In this document: piece by piece, positions 53,719-62,039 of the stretch | Layout of the letters: each line of letters opens with the position of its first letter | Numbering within the stretch: position 1 is the first letter of the stretch | DNA from: Cytophagaceae bacterium UBA7467 | Lineage (GTDB): Bacteria > Bacteroidota > Bacteroidia > Cytophagales > Spirosomataceae | Direction: 5' to 3' | DNA length: 64,000 nucleotides | NCBI GenBank assembly: GCA_002479785.1 | Contig: DLPD01000034.1 | Location: 1-64,000 of the forward strand | The notes under the pieces: generated by a model | Database searches by the model: none | The model's input: only the letters and a program-made list of their open reading frames with translations | Told to the model about the DNA's origin: nothing | Position numbers and translations under genes: made by a program

Positions 53719-54645
53719 TTAAATCGCGCTCATGTGGAAAACACTCACCATGATCCACATGATGGCAAAGCTGATGACGAGCGAAATGTTCACTAAAGAA
53801 GCAGCAAGCGGGGTATTTAAATTCAATTCATCGGAATAGGTAATGACTGTCATACCCACGGGCAGAATGAGGCAAAGCAGTAAAAGGTTGCGAAAACCTA
53901 CATCAAAGGGCAGCAGATAAAAACAGATTCCTCCCACAAAAAAGCCCATTGCATAGCGTAAGCTCAACACTTGAAATACCCGAAAATAGGTTTTTTTAGA
54001 TAAGCGAACGCTAAAATAGATGCCCATCAACAGCAGTACAATGGATTTGTTGCCAGAGGCAATCGTGGAAATCAAGTCTAAAGCGAAGGTGGGGAACTTA
54101 ATTCCCCATAGATTGACAACCACACCCAGCACCATCGCTTGTAGGGGAGGAAGCGAAATAATCCGTTTGAATATATGGGCAGCGATGTGGTCTTTTTTAG
54201 GTCCACGACTGAAATAATTCCCCATTCCGTAATTCACAAAAAAGTTGACCACGGAATTTCCCAAGTCGAACATAATCGCATAGGTCAGTCCTTGTATGCC
54301 AAAAATTCCTTCAATCAGCGGATAGGCAAATATCCCTAGATTAAATCCAGCACTCCCTATGGTCATTACACCGCGATTCTCTGGCTCGGTATTTTTGAAT
54401 AGATGGAAAGCAATAAAGGATAGAAACATCCCAAAAAACATCGCAATTAACGGGAGGTAAATCAAGTTCCAGGTGATATTCACTCGAATCATCGTAGAGA
54501 ATACTAAGGCTGGGAAAGTCGTATGCATCAGAAATTTGGACAAAGACTTTCCGTCCTGCTCCTGAATAAAGCCTGCACTTTTCAGCGCATATCCAATTGC
54601 AATAATGCAAAGCGCGGAACCAAAAACGATATTAGGATCAGTCAT
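53719..54645 (-). CDS. AEC-family (auxin efflux carrier-type) transporter
   Basis: A 308-residue inner-membrane protein with about ten membrane helices and the AEC pattern: N-terminal half with FPALVFSTMIRV (about 49-60), the GSAGFNLGIFAYPLIEGIFG segment (about 97-116), and a C-terminal half ending in LAASLVNISLVISFAIMW. Bacterial relatives export or import organic acids such as malate. Its ATG directly follows the histidine kinase stop (TAGATG), so the two are translated together. No substrate is evident. Confidence 0.85.
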   Translation of the reverse strand: MTDPNIVFGSALCIIAIGYALKSAGFIQEQDGKSLSKFLMHTTFPALVFSTMIRVNITWNLIYLPLIAMFFGMFLSFIAFHLFKNTEPENRGVMTIGSAGFNLGIFAYPLIEGIFGIQGLTYAIMFDLGNSVVNFFVNYGMGNYFSRGPKKDHIAAHIFKRIISLPPLQAMVLGVVVNLWGIKFPTFALDLISTIASGNKSIVLLLMGIYFSVRLSKKTYFRVFQVLSLRYAMGFFVGGICFYLLPFDVGFRNLLLLCLILPVGMTVITYSDELNLNTPLAASLVNISLVISFAIMWIMVSVFHMSAI

Positions 54646-55857
54646 CTATTCAGGCTTTGGTAGTGTAATGCGAAAAGTGGATCCCTTGTTTATTTCTGTG
54701 GACTTTAAAATCAATTTACCCTGGTGGTAATTTTCGATGATCCGCTTCGCTAATGTTAATCCTAATCCCCAGCCACGCTTTTTGGTCGAAAACCCGGGCG
54801 AGAAGATTTTGGACGTATTGCTAGGCAAAATGCCTTTCCCTGTATCCGAAATATCGATGTGAATAACTTGGTTCTTTCCTTCTTTTAACTCAATTCGCAA
54901 TTGTCCATGGCCACCCATCGCATCCACCCCATTTTTGCAAATGTTCTCTATGACCCATTCAAACAGGTATTTGTTCAAATTAGCCGTTTGATTAGCAGCC
55001 AGAGAGGAGTGTATTTCGATGTTGACTTTGGACGAAATACGTATTTTTAGGTAGCTGATGAAGCTTTGAATTACTGCTTCGATGTCCTCTAATTTTAAGA
55101 CAGGCGTGGATCCAATATTGGAGAAACGGGTCGTAATTGTTTCTAATCGTTGAATATCTTTCGATAATTCGACTACAATATCCGGGTTAATATGTGGCTC
55201 ATTTCGGAGTAATTCAACCCAGGCTGTCAAAGATGAAAGGGGGGTACCTAATTGATGAGCGGTCTCTTTTGCTAATCCCACCCAAACTCGATTCTGCTCT
55301 GCTCTACGAGAATAGGAAAGAAAAATGTAGCCTAAAAATCCGATAATGAGAACTACTAAAAGTTGCGATAAGGGGTAATAGCGCAGCAATTTTAACAGTT
55401 TTGAATTCCCATAATAGATGTATTCTTTCTGAAAACCCATATCCATTTCGATGGGTTTATTATTTTCCGCAATAATCTCCAGTAGCTTTTGCTGTAAAAT
55501 TTCTTGTTTTTTCTCTGTACTAAGTGTTTCCGGCAAAGGAATATTAATCGAGTTTAGATGACCTGAGCCATCTTTCCAAATCACTGGAATCGTATTATTC
55601 TCATTGATTTTCTTAATTCGTTCGAAAAAGAAATTAATATCTGCATTATTATCACTCGTTAACGCATAGCGAATGGTTTCAGCATACAATTCGATTTGTT
55701 GCTTTTCGCGTTCTTCCAGTTTGTTAACAAGACCGTCTGTAAAGTACAAGGAGAAGCCCGCCATCACCACGCTGACCGCAAAAAAAGCTACTTTCAACCA
55801 AGTATCTCGGTTGTAAAAGGCTAATGGGATGGAGATGTTTTTAAAGATCATAATCAT
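54646..55857 (-). CDS. Membrane-bound sensor histidine kinase (no adjacent response regulator)
   Basis: A 403-residue kinase with two membrane helices (about 20-42 and 163-184) around an extracytoplasmic sensor region of about 120 residues. The H-box AKETAHQLGTPLSSL carries His201. The ATPase domain has N-box VIENICKNGVDAMGG, DTGKGI and GWGLGLTLAKRI. The ATG at 55857 was preferred to an in-frame TTG four codons earlier. It is followed directly by an AEC transporter gene, which may be the system it senses with or controls. No response regulator lies in this part of the window. Confidence 0.88.
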   Translation of the reverse strand: MIMIFKNISIPLAFYNRDTWLKVAFFAVSVVMAGFSLYFTDGLVNKLEEREKQQIELYAETIRYALTSDNNADINFFFERIKKINENNTIPVIWKDGSGHLNSINIPLPETLSTEKKQEILQQKLLEIIAENNKPIEMDMGFQKEYIYYGNSKLLKLLRYYPLSQLLVVLIIGFLGYIFLSYSRRAEQNRVWVGLAKETAHQLGTPLSSLTAWVELLRNEPHINPDIVVELSKDIQRLETITTRFSNIGSTPVLKLEDIEAVIQSFISYLKIRISSKVNIEIHSSLAANQTANLNKYLFEWVIENICKNGVDAMGGHGQLRIELKEGKNQVIHIDISDTGKGILPSNTSKIFSPGFSTKKRGWGLGLTLAKRIIENYHQGKLILKSTEINKGSTFRITLPKPE

Positions 55858-55860
55858 TAT

Positions 55861-55876
55861 TACCCTCAAAAGGGTA
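55861..55876. promoter_or_regulatory. Inverted repeat upstream of the histidine kinase gene
   Basis: TACCCT and AGGGTA, 6 bp each and separated by CAAA, lie 3 nt upstream of the kinase start codon. The repeat could be an operator or an mRNA hairpin that masks the start. Its sequence differs from the palindrome at the padR promoter. Confidence 0.4.
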
Positions 55877-55927
55877 CGTTCATCACAAATTACCTACCGT
55901 TTATCCAAATTCACAAATAAATTTTAT

Positions 55928-55965
55928 AAGGTACTTTGTATTACATAGTACCTTGTCTATATTTG
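55928..55965 (+). promoter_or_regulatory. padR promoter with overlapping 27-bp palindromic operator
   Basis: TTTG (55935-55938), 19 nt and TATATTTG (55958-55965) form a consensus Bacteroidota promoter. A 27-bp palindrome (55928-55954) has AAGGTACTTTGTA on one side and TACATAGTACCTT on the other around one central base; 12 of 13 positions pair. It covers the -33 element and spacer, where a repressor would block polymerase. PadR proteins bind such dyads containing TGTA/TACA. Confidence 0.75.
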
Positions 55966-55991
55966 CATTGTCAAATAAAAACAAAGAACCC

Positions 55992-56330
55992 ATGGATATT
56001 GAAAATGCCAAGGTACAAATGAGGAAAGGGATTTTAGAATTCTGTATTCTCAAAATTATCTCAAAGGGAGAGGTATACGCCTCTACGATGCTATCAGAAC
56101 TAACTTCCGCTAAAATTATGGTGGTGGAAGGGACTTTATACCCTCTACTAACTCGCCTAAAAAATGCTGGATTTTTAGACTATCGCTGGGTCGAATCAGC
56201 GTCAGGTCCTCCTAGAAAGTATTATTTATTAACAGACAAAGGCCAGGAGTTTCTAGCTGAAATGTCCTCGACTTGGGATGAACTTCAAGCATCCGTTAAT
56301 CAAATCTCTAACGCTTCTCCACAGGCTTAA
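55992..56330 (+). CDS. PadR-family transcriptional regulator
   Basis: A 112-residue winged-helix repressor: GILEFCILKIISKGEVYASTMLSEL (about 12-36) is the helix-turn-helix start, VVEGTLYPLLTRLKNAGFLDYRWVE (about 43-67) the recognition helix and wing, and PPRKYYLLTDKGQEFL the family signature. A C-terminal helix would form the dimer. The ATG at 55992 was chosen because an earlier in-frame start lies within the promoter. It heads an operon with the PspC and GIN-domain genes and probably represses itself through the palindrome just upstream. Confidence 0.92.
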   Translation: MDIENAKVQMRKGILEFCILKIISKGEVYASTMLSELTSAKIMVVEGTLYPLLTRLKNAGFLDYRWVESASGPPRKYYLLTDKGQEFLAEMSSTWDELQASVNQISNASPQA

Positions 56331-56342
56331 CCCTTACCCCAA

Positions 56343-58739
56343 ATGAAAAAGACTTTATCAATTAATATCGCTGGATTTGTCTTCCACATCGAAGAGGATG
56401 CTTTTGCTACCTTAGATGCTTATTTAAAATCCATCCATGCGTATTTCGCATCTTTCGAAGGATCGAAAGAAATAATTGCCGATATCGAATCGAGCATAGC
56501 GGAAAAATTCTGGAACATTAGAGAGACAGAAAAGACGGAAGCTATTTCTCAGGCACATGTAGATGCGCTAATAGCCTCTTTAGGAACCATTGCAGATTTC
56601 AAGCAAGTGGAAGAGGAGGAAGATAAAAAAGAGGGTTATACGGCTCCTAAATCGGGTGATGGGCCTAAGGTTTTCCGCCGAGATATCACGCGTAAAAAAT
56701 TAGGCGGGGTAGCTGCGGGGATTGCGCGCTATTTTGAAGTAGATCCGATCTGGGTTAGATTGGTTTTATTAGCCCTGTTAAGTGCAAGTTTCCCTTTATT
56801 CCATTTAGGGAACATTGTTTTCTGGGCCTATATTATTCTTTGGGCTGCCATTCCAGGTGAAATGAATTTGGATGATGATAAATCCTATCGCAAATTCTAC
56901 CGAGATCCCGAGAAAAAAGTGATTGGTGGTGTGATGGCTGGTATCGCCGCTTATACGGGTTGGGATGTAGGATTATTGCGTGTATTGGCAGTTTTGTCTG
57001 TAGGTCTATTTGGTTCAGGTGTGATTGCCTATATCATTATTTTAGCGATTACCCCAGAGGCAAAAACGATGAAAGATAAGATGGAAATGACGGGTGAGCC
57101 TATCACATTGGAAAACATTGAGAACAATATAAAGAAAAGTATCCAGCCAGATGAAACAGAAGAAAAAGCTTTAACGAAAGTATTGTTATTTCCTTTTAGA
57201 ATTTTTGCTACCGTTTTCTCTGCCTTGAAAGGGCCATTGAATGTGATACGTTGGTTCATTCAAATACTACTGGGTGTCATTTTATTGATTTTGGGAATCG
57301 CATTTATTATTGCAATAGGCGCTTTATGTGCGGTAGGATTTACGGGAATTGACCAGGGTCAACTTGTGCATATGGGTCCTTTGCCTTTGTATTTAATCGC
57401 AAAAGACTTTCCTTTCTGGACGGTACCAGCATTGGTTTTAGCTTTCTTACCTATGTTTGTGTCTATTGTCATTGCAGGTGTTTCCTTGCTAGCCAATCGT
57501 AAATTCTATAATAAGACCTATAAAATTGTTTCTACTTCGATGGTAATCGTGGGATGGATCGGATTATTTGCGGCGGTTCCCTTTGTGGGACGTAACTTCC
57601 AACGTTCAGCTTCCTATAATCAGGTGAATGATATCGCAGTTTCGGATTCGACGACTTATGTGTTAGACATTGACAAAAAAGACAATGAGACCATTTGGCA
57701 AATGATGTTAGGGGAAAAAGTCGAAGAATTTACCTTTGATTTTGAGGATGATGAGGATAACCACGATTATAATGAGGAGCGCTTTAACCGGGCGAATATC
57801 GAAATCGAGGGCTATGATGGGAAAACAATTCAGGTAATTACGTATGCTAAATCGCAGGGTTTGACGCGTAAAGAGGCGGAGACGAATGCTAAAATGATTC
57901 AGTACAATTACCTTCAAAAGGGTAAAGATTTACGTTTTGACACCCATTTTGGCCTTAAGAATTCTAAATTCCGAGCACAACGCCTGAAGGTGAAAATTAT
58001 GATTCCATATGGCAAATCGTTTAGTATGACGCGTGATTTTGCTTACTATATAGATAATGTCCTTGAATCTGGCTATTTCCATGAGGAAGGGCAGGATTTA
58101 TTTATCGGTTCACTGTGGACATTCTCAGCTGATAAGGGCTTGATTTGCCTAAATAGAACTCCTCACAAAGAGGATGAGTTGAATAACGAGGACTTTTCAA
58201 ACGAAAAGGTAGGATTTACCATCACGAAAGACTTAGTTAATTTCAACTCTATTTCAGGATTGAACACAGAGTCTTCTCAAATCAAGATTACGAGAGGCGA
58301 TCTTCCTAAGATAACTTACCGGGGTAATCAAACCTTAGAGAGTTCGGTTCATGTGGAAAATAAGGTGTTGGTATTGGATAAAATTCAGCCTGGGATTCAG
58401 GTGGAAATTGTAGTGCCTGAATTGACAAAAGTAGAATTAGGGGGTAATGCAAGCACGGAAATAGAAGGTTTTACCTCGACTAAAATGGATGTGATTCTAC
58501 GCGGTTTTCATTCCTTAACTTTAAAGGGTGGTGGAGATCAATTGAATGCAGGCATTTTTGATTCAGCAGAATTAAATGCAGGAGATTTCGCCGTAGAAAA
58601 AGCCTTTGTTTCCATCGATAAATATGCCAAAATGGAAGCAAATGTGTCTAAAATGGTGCAAGGAAAGAAATTTGAAAATTCGAAATTTTCAAACAAAATG
58701 AGCAGTGGAGTAAGTTACAAATGGAATGTAGTAAAATAG
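56343..58739 (+). CDS. Membrane protein with two PspC domains and a GIN/DUF2807-like C terminus
   Basis: A 798-residue protein. Residues 1-100 are a soluble domain. Two PspC domains follow (about 110-175, FRRDITRKKLGGVAAGIARYFEVDP; about 182-245, KFYRDPEKKVIGGVMAGIAAYTGWD), then further membrane helices (about 300-420). The C-terminal extracytoplasmic part (about 440-798) has putative beta-helix repeats (LGGNASTEIEGFTSTKMDVILRG) like adhesin-head GIN proteins. PspC links to envelope stress in other bacteria. It lies 12 nt after padR and 50 nt before the GIN gene; the function is unknown. Confidence 0.85.
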   Translation: MKKTLSINIAGFVFHIEEDAFATLDAYLKSIHAYFASFEGSKEIIADIESSIAEKFWNIRETEKTEAISQAHVDALIASLGTIADFKQVEEEEDKKEGYTAPKSGDGPKVFRRDITRKKLGGVAAGIARYFEVDPIWVRLVLLALLSASFPLFHLGNIVFWAYIILWAAIPGEMNLDDDKSYRKFYRDPEKKVIGGVMAGIAAYTGWDVGLLRVLAVLSVGLFGSGVIAYIIILAITPEAKTMKDKMEMTGEPITLENIENNIKKSIQPDETEEKALTKVLLFPFRIFATVFSALKGPLNVIRWFIQILLGVILLILGIAFIIAIGALCAVGFTGIDQGQLVHMGPLPLYLIAKDFPFWTVPALVLAFLPMFVSIVIAGVSLLANRKFYNKTYKIVSTSMVIVGWIGLFAAVPFVGRNFQRSASYNQVNDIAVSDSTTYVLDIDKKDNETIWQMMLGEKVEEFTFDFEDDEDNHDYNEERFNRANIEIEGYDGKTIQVITYAKSQGLTRKEAETNAKMIQYNYLQKGKDLRFDTHFGLKNSKFRAQRLKVKIMIPYGKSFSMTRDFAYYIDNVLESGYFHEEGQDLFIGSLWTFSADKGLICLNRTPHKEDELNNEDFSNEKVGFTITKDLVNFNSISGLNTESSQIKITRGDLPKITYRGNQTLESSVHVENKVLVLDKIQPGIQVEIVVPELTKVELGGNASTEIEGFTSTKMDVILRGFHSLTLKGGGDQLNAGIFDSAELNAGDFAVEKAFVSIDKYAKMEANVSKMVQGKKFENSKFSNKMSSGVSYKWNVVK

Positions 58740-58789
58740 GATGCAACCTTTTTTAAAACGTCAGCATCTTGCAACAAAATAATTATGCC

Positions 58790-59494
58790 ATGAAAAAAAT
58801 CTTGTCTTTATTCGCCGCCTTAGTAGTTGTTTTTAGTTCCTTCGCAGATCCTGTAGTGGTGACTAAAAAATTCAAAGTGGCTAATTTCAAATCCATCGAA
58901 TTAGGGAGTGCCTTCGAGGTGCATATTCACAAGGGAAATGTCTATGCCGTTTCTGTCACTGGAAGGGAAAAAGATATTGACGATTTAGAGGTTACAACAT
59001 CTGCTGGTAAATTGGAAATTGGATATGGGACTAATTGGACCTGGAGTTGGAACAACAGACGTTCAAAAGTAGTCCTTAATATCACCCTACCTCGCCTTGA
59101 AAGTGGTGAATTCGCGGGTGCTTGTAAAGTCGATTTGCAAGGATTTACAAATGAAGAGGAAATGCGTTTGTTATTTTCAGGTGCGGCGAAAGGATCAGCA
59201 GAAGGCCTTAGAACGGATAAATTGAAGATTGAATTAAGTGGTGCCTCCGATTGCAGAATTACTGGACAATCAGATTACTTAAAGGTAGAGGCTTCTGGTG
59301 CGAGTCACTTAAAGGCTTTGGAGTTTTTATCACGTCATGTAGATGTAGAAGCTTCTGGTGCAAGTAGTGCGCTGGTACACGTACAAAAATCCTTGCAAGT
59401 AGATGCTTCAGGCGCTTCTCATGTGAAATACAAAGGAAGTCCGAATATCACCAAAGACCTGACTGGAGCAGCTTCCTTACACCAGGTTAATTAA
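58790..59494 (+). CDS. Exported GIN-domain (DUF2807) protein
   Basis: A 234-residue exported protein with a signal peptide (MKKILSLFAALVVVFSSFA, cleavage about residue 19) and a DUF2807-type beta helix: VANFKSIELGSAFEVHIHKG (about 28-47) followed by periodic repeats containing SGAS, for example LSGAS, EASGASH, EASGASS and DASGASH (about 145-215). Such proteins are common beside PspC proteins in Bacteroidota; the function is unknown. The start at the ATG at 58790 gives the signal peptide. Its 3' end overlaps the convergent DUF1684 gene by 8 nt. Confidence 0.85.
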   Translation: MKKILSLFAALVVVFSSFADPVVVTKKFKVANFKSIELGSAFEVHIHKGNVYAVSVTGREKDIDDLEVTTSAGKLEIGYGTNWTWSWNNRRSKVVLNITLPRLESGEFAGACKVDLQGFTNEEEMRLLFSGAAKGSAEGLRTDKLKIELSGASDCRITGQSDYLKVEASGASHLKALEFLSRHVDVEASGASSALVHVQKSLQVDASGASHVKYKGSPNITKDLTGAASLHQVN

Positions 59495-60086
59495 AGATTT
59501 TTTCACCTGCCTCGATGCGAATCGGAAGGGTGTTTTCTGCGGGAGGAATGGGACAAGCGAAATCTTCATTGTATGCACAATAGGGATTATAGGCTAGATT
59601 AAAGTCCACTCGCAACCGATTGTTTTTTACATTTGTTAGGGGTAAATCTAAAAAACGTCCGCCTCCATAGGTTTCTGTGGGGGCGGTTTTGTCTTTAAAG
59701 GGGAGGAAAAAATTCCCATCCTCATGTTGGTATAAGAGTAGGGAAAGGGTAAAGCCGCCGATCTCTCCTTTTAATTTTCCAAACAAAATTAACTTTTCCG
59801 TCGTCCCATCGGTCATTTTTAATTCCACCGTTTTCGCTTTCTCTGCTTTTTCTAAAACGAAGTCCACGATGTAATCTTTGTTAAAAGAGTAGTATTTTAG
59901 TCCTTGGAAGGCTGATTTATCTTTAATGGGGGATTCCTCTCCATTTTTAAAGGCTTCATCTTTATCGCGGCGTATTTTCAGCACATCCGCTCCCGTTTCT
60001 TCGACCGGTTTCGCTGTGGGGATACTAAAATAAGCGAGGATAGCGATGATGGGAATCAGAAAGAGGAACCATTTATTGAATTTCAT
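59487..60086 (-). CDS. DUF1684 family protein, membrane-anchored
   Basis: A 199-residue protein with an N-terminal hydrophobic segment (about 7-23, signal anchor or uncleaved signal) and the DUF1684 pattern. This includes IRRDKDEAFKNGEESPI (about 38), GRFLDLPL (about 142) and the C-terminal block YNPYCAYNEDFACPIPPAENTLPI (about 165-188) with two cysteines. No biochemical function is known. It is a single gene between the convergent GIN gene and the divergent ribE. Confidence 0.85.
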   Translation of the reverse strand: MKFNKWFLFLIPIIAILAYFSIPTAKPVEETGADVLKIRRDKDEAFKNGEESPIKDKSAFQGLKYYSFNKDYIVDFVLEKAEKAKTVELKMTDGTTEKLILFGKLKGEIGGFTLSLLLYQHEDGNFFLPFKDKTAPTETYGGGRFLDLPLTNVKNNRLRVDFNLAYNPYCAYNEDFACPIPPAENTLPIRIEAGEKIFN

Positions 60087-60132
60087 AGGAATGGGTGTAA
60101 TTTTGGGTACGTAAAATTAGCAAATAATTCAG

Positions 60133-60717
60133 ATGTTTACAGGAATTGTGGAGGCGATGGGATCGCTAGTTAAGACAGAATCAAAAGGGACGAATGTGGA
60201 ATTTTGGTTCACCTGTCCATTCACGCAGGAATTGAAAGTGGATCAATCGCTAGCGCATAATGGGGTCTGTCTTACTGTTGTGGAGATTCAAGGGTCACAA
60301 TACCGCGTAACTGCGATAGATGAGACGTTACAGAAGACGAATTTGGGTGATTTGAAGATAGGCCAAAAAGTAAACCTAGAACGTTGCATGGCCGCTAATG
60401 CTCGCTTCGATGGACACATTGTTCAAGGACACGTGGATTTAACAGGTATTTGCACGGAAATAACGGATCAGAATGGAAGCTGGGAATACCGCTTTAGCTA
60501 TCCCAAAAGCAGTGGCCATGTCACCGTTGAAAAAGGATCAATCTGTGTGAATGGCACTAGCCTAACGGTGGTGGATTCTCAAGACGATTCCTTTACTGTT
60601 TGCATTATTCCCTATACCTACGAACACACCGTTTTTCATCAACTAAGCGTAGGTGACCGAGTAAACTTAGAATTCGATATTCTAGGAAAGTATATTAAGA
60701 AATTAATGCAGCGATAG
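60133..60717 (+). CDS. ribE: Riboflavin synthase, alpha subunit
   Basis: Dismutates two 6,7-dimethyl-8-ribityllumazines to riboflavin and a pyrimidine. The 194-residue protein has the MFTGIVEAMGS opening and two similar barrel domains, each with a VCLTVV or CVNGTSLTVV-type motif (LAHNGVCLTVVE about 43; GSICVNGTSLTVVD about 138). GHIVQGHVDLTG is at about 97. Its 3' end overlaps the convergent argH gene by 23 nt. No other riboflavin gene is in the window. Confidence 0.96.
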   Translation: MFTGIVEAMGSLVKTESKGTNVEFWFTCPFTQELKVDQSLAHNGVCLTVVEIQGSQYRVTAIDETLQKTNLGDLKIGQKVNLERCMAANARFDGHIVQGHVDLTGICTEITDQNGSWEYRFSYPKSSGHVTVEKGSICVNGTSLTVVDSQDDSFTVCIIPYTYEHTVFHQLSVGDRVNLEFDILGKYIKKLMQR

Positions 60718-62035
60718 CCTTGTTGACTTTTTCAAAGCCAAAACGCTTCCAAGCGATTTCTTTTTGGTCTTGAATTTCTGCCAAACCTAACTGACCAATG
60801 CTGCCTAAATGCGAGTGGTTGATTTCGCGTGTACTTCCGTCGAATGCACCGTCTTCGATCTTTTTACCTACGATTTGGTAAGCCTCTCTGAACGGTACCC
60901 CTTGCACGACTAATTTATTCACCTCTTCTACCGAGAATAGTAAATCGTATTTAGAGTCCGCTAACAGATTTTTCTTTACTTTCATATGGCTCACCATATA
61001 GTGTGTGATCTCTAATCCGTCCAAAATCTCTTCGATTGCCGGCATCAACAATTCCTTCGTTAATTGGAATTCACGGTGGTATCCTGAAGGTAGATTGCTC
61101 GTTAATAATTGTAGTTGATTAGGTAAAGCCTTTAATTTGTTTGCTTTTCCACGCAATAATTCCGCGACGTCCGGATTTTTTTTATGTGGCATGATGGAGC
61201 TTCCTGTCGTTAAAGAGCTAGGGAGTTCGATGAAGCCGAAGTTTTGGGAATTGTACAAACATACATCCATCGCTAATTTGCTTAGCGTGGTAGCGATCTG
61301 TGCGATGGCCGTTAAGACAAATAATTCGGTTTTTCCACGCGATAATTGTGCATTCACGACGTTCACATGCGGCGATTCGAAGCCTAATAGTTCAGTTGTG
61401 TATTTTCTGTCCAAAGGAAAGGAAGATCCATATCCTGCGCCTGAACCCAGCGGATTCTTGTTTGCCAGCCGGAACGCCGCTTCCAATAATTCAATATCTT
61501 CTACTAGACTCTCTGCGTATGCTCCGAACCATAATCCGAAAGACGAGGGCATTGCAATTTGCAAGTGGGTGTAGCCGGGTAGTAAATCGTTTTTATGCGC
61601 TTCGCTTTTGGCGATTAACAAGTCAAATAACCGCTCCACCGCATCAGCGATGTGTTGGATTTCAGCCCGCATAAATAATTTCAAATCCACTAACACTTGG
61701 TCGTTTCTAGAACGTCCGGCATGAATTTTCTTTCCTTGATCACCTAATTTTTGCGTTAATAAGTATTCGATTTGGGAGTGTATATCTTCCATTCCGTCTT
61801 CGATGGTGAAATCGCCGGATTCGATTTGAGCATATATAGCCTTCAATTCAGCGCACAAAGGGCCTAATTCGTCCGCGCCTAGCAAACCTACTTGCTCTAA
61901 CATCGTGATGTGAGCCAAGGAACCCAGCACATCATAGCGCGCTAATTGCAAGTCATACACGGGGTCGTTACCAATCGTGAATTTCTCGATTTTAGTGTCT
62001 GTCGTCTGATTTTCTTTTTGCCAAAGTTTTGCCAC
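60695..62035 (-). CDS. argH: Argininosuccinate lyase
   Basis: Last step of arginine synthesis: splits argininosuccinate into arginine and fumarate. The 446-residue protein has EDIHSQIE (about 82), the HAGRSRNDQ block (about 104) and the fumarase/ASL signature GSSIMPHKKNPD (about 279). The start is a GTG at 62035 that gives MAKLWQKE; no ATG lies in a suitable position. It follows argE by 4 nt and is the last gene seen of the arg operon. Its 3' end overlaps the convergent ribE by 23 nt. Confidence 0.95.
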   Translation of the reverse strand: MAKLWQKENQTTDTKIEKFTIGNDPVYDLQLARYDVLGSLAHITMLEQVGLLGADELGPLCAELKAIYAQIESGDFTIEDGMEDIHSQIEYLLTQKLGDQGKKIHAGRSRNDQVLVDLKLFMRAEIQHIADAVERLFDLLIAKSEAHKNDLLPGYTHLQIAMPSSFGLWFGAYAESLVEDIELLEAAFRLANKNPLGSGAGYGSSFPLDRKYTTELLGFESPHVNVVNAQLSRGKTELFVLTAIAQIATTLSKLAMDVCLYNSQNFGFIELPSSLTTGSSIMPHKKNPDVAELLRGKANKLKALPNQLQLLTSNLPSGYHREFQLTKELLMPAIEEILDGLEITHYMVSHMKVKKNLLADSKYDLLFSVEEVNKLVVQGVPFREAYQIVGKKIEDGAFDGSTREINHSHLGSIGQLGLAEIQDQKEIAWKRFGFEKVNKAIAALIS

Positions 62036-62039
62036 AATC

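Noticed and set aside
61137..61574. 145-codon open frame on the plus strand inside argH
   Set aside because: Shadow of argH, which has all family motifs on the other strand.
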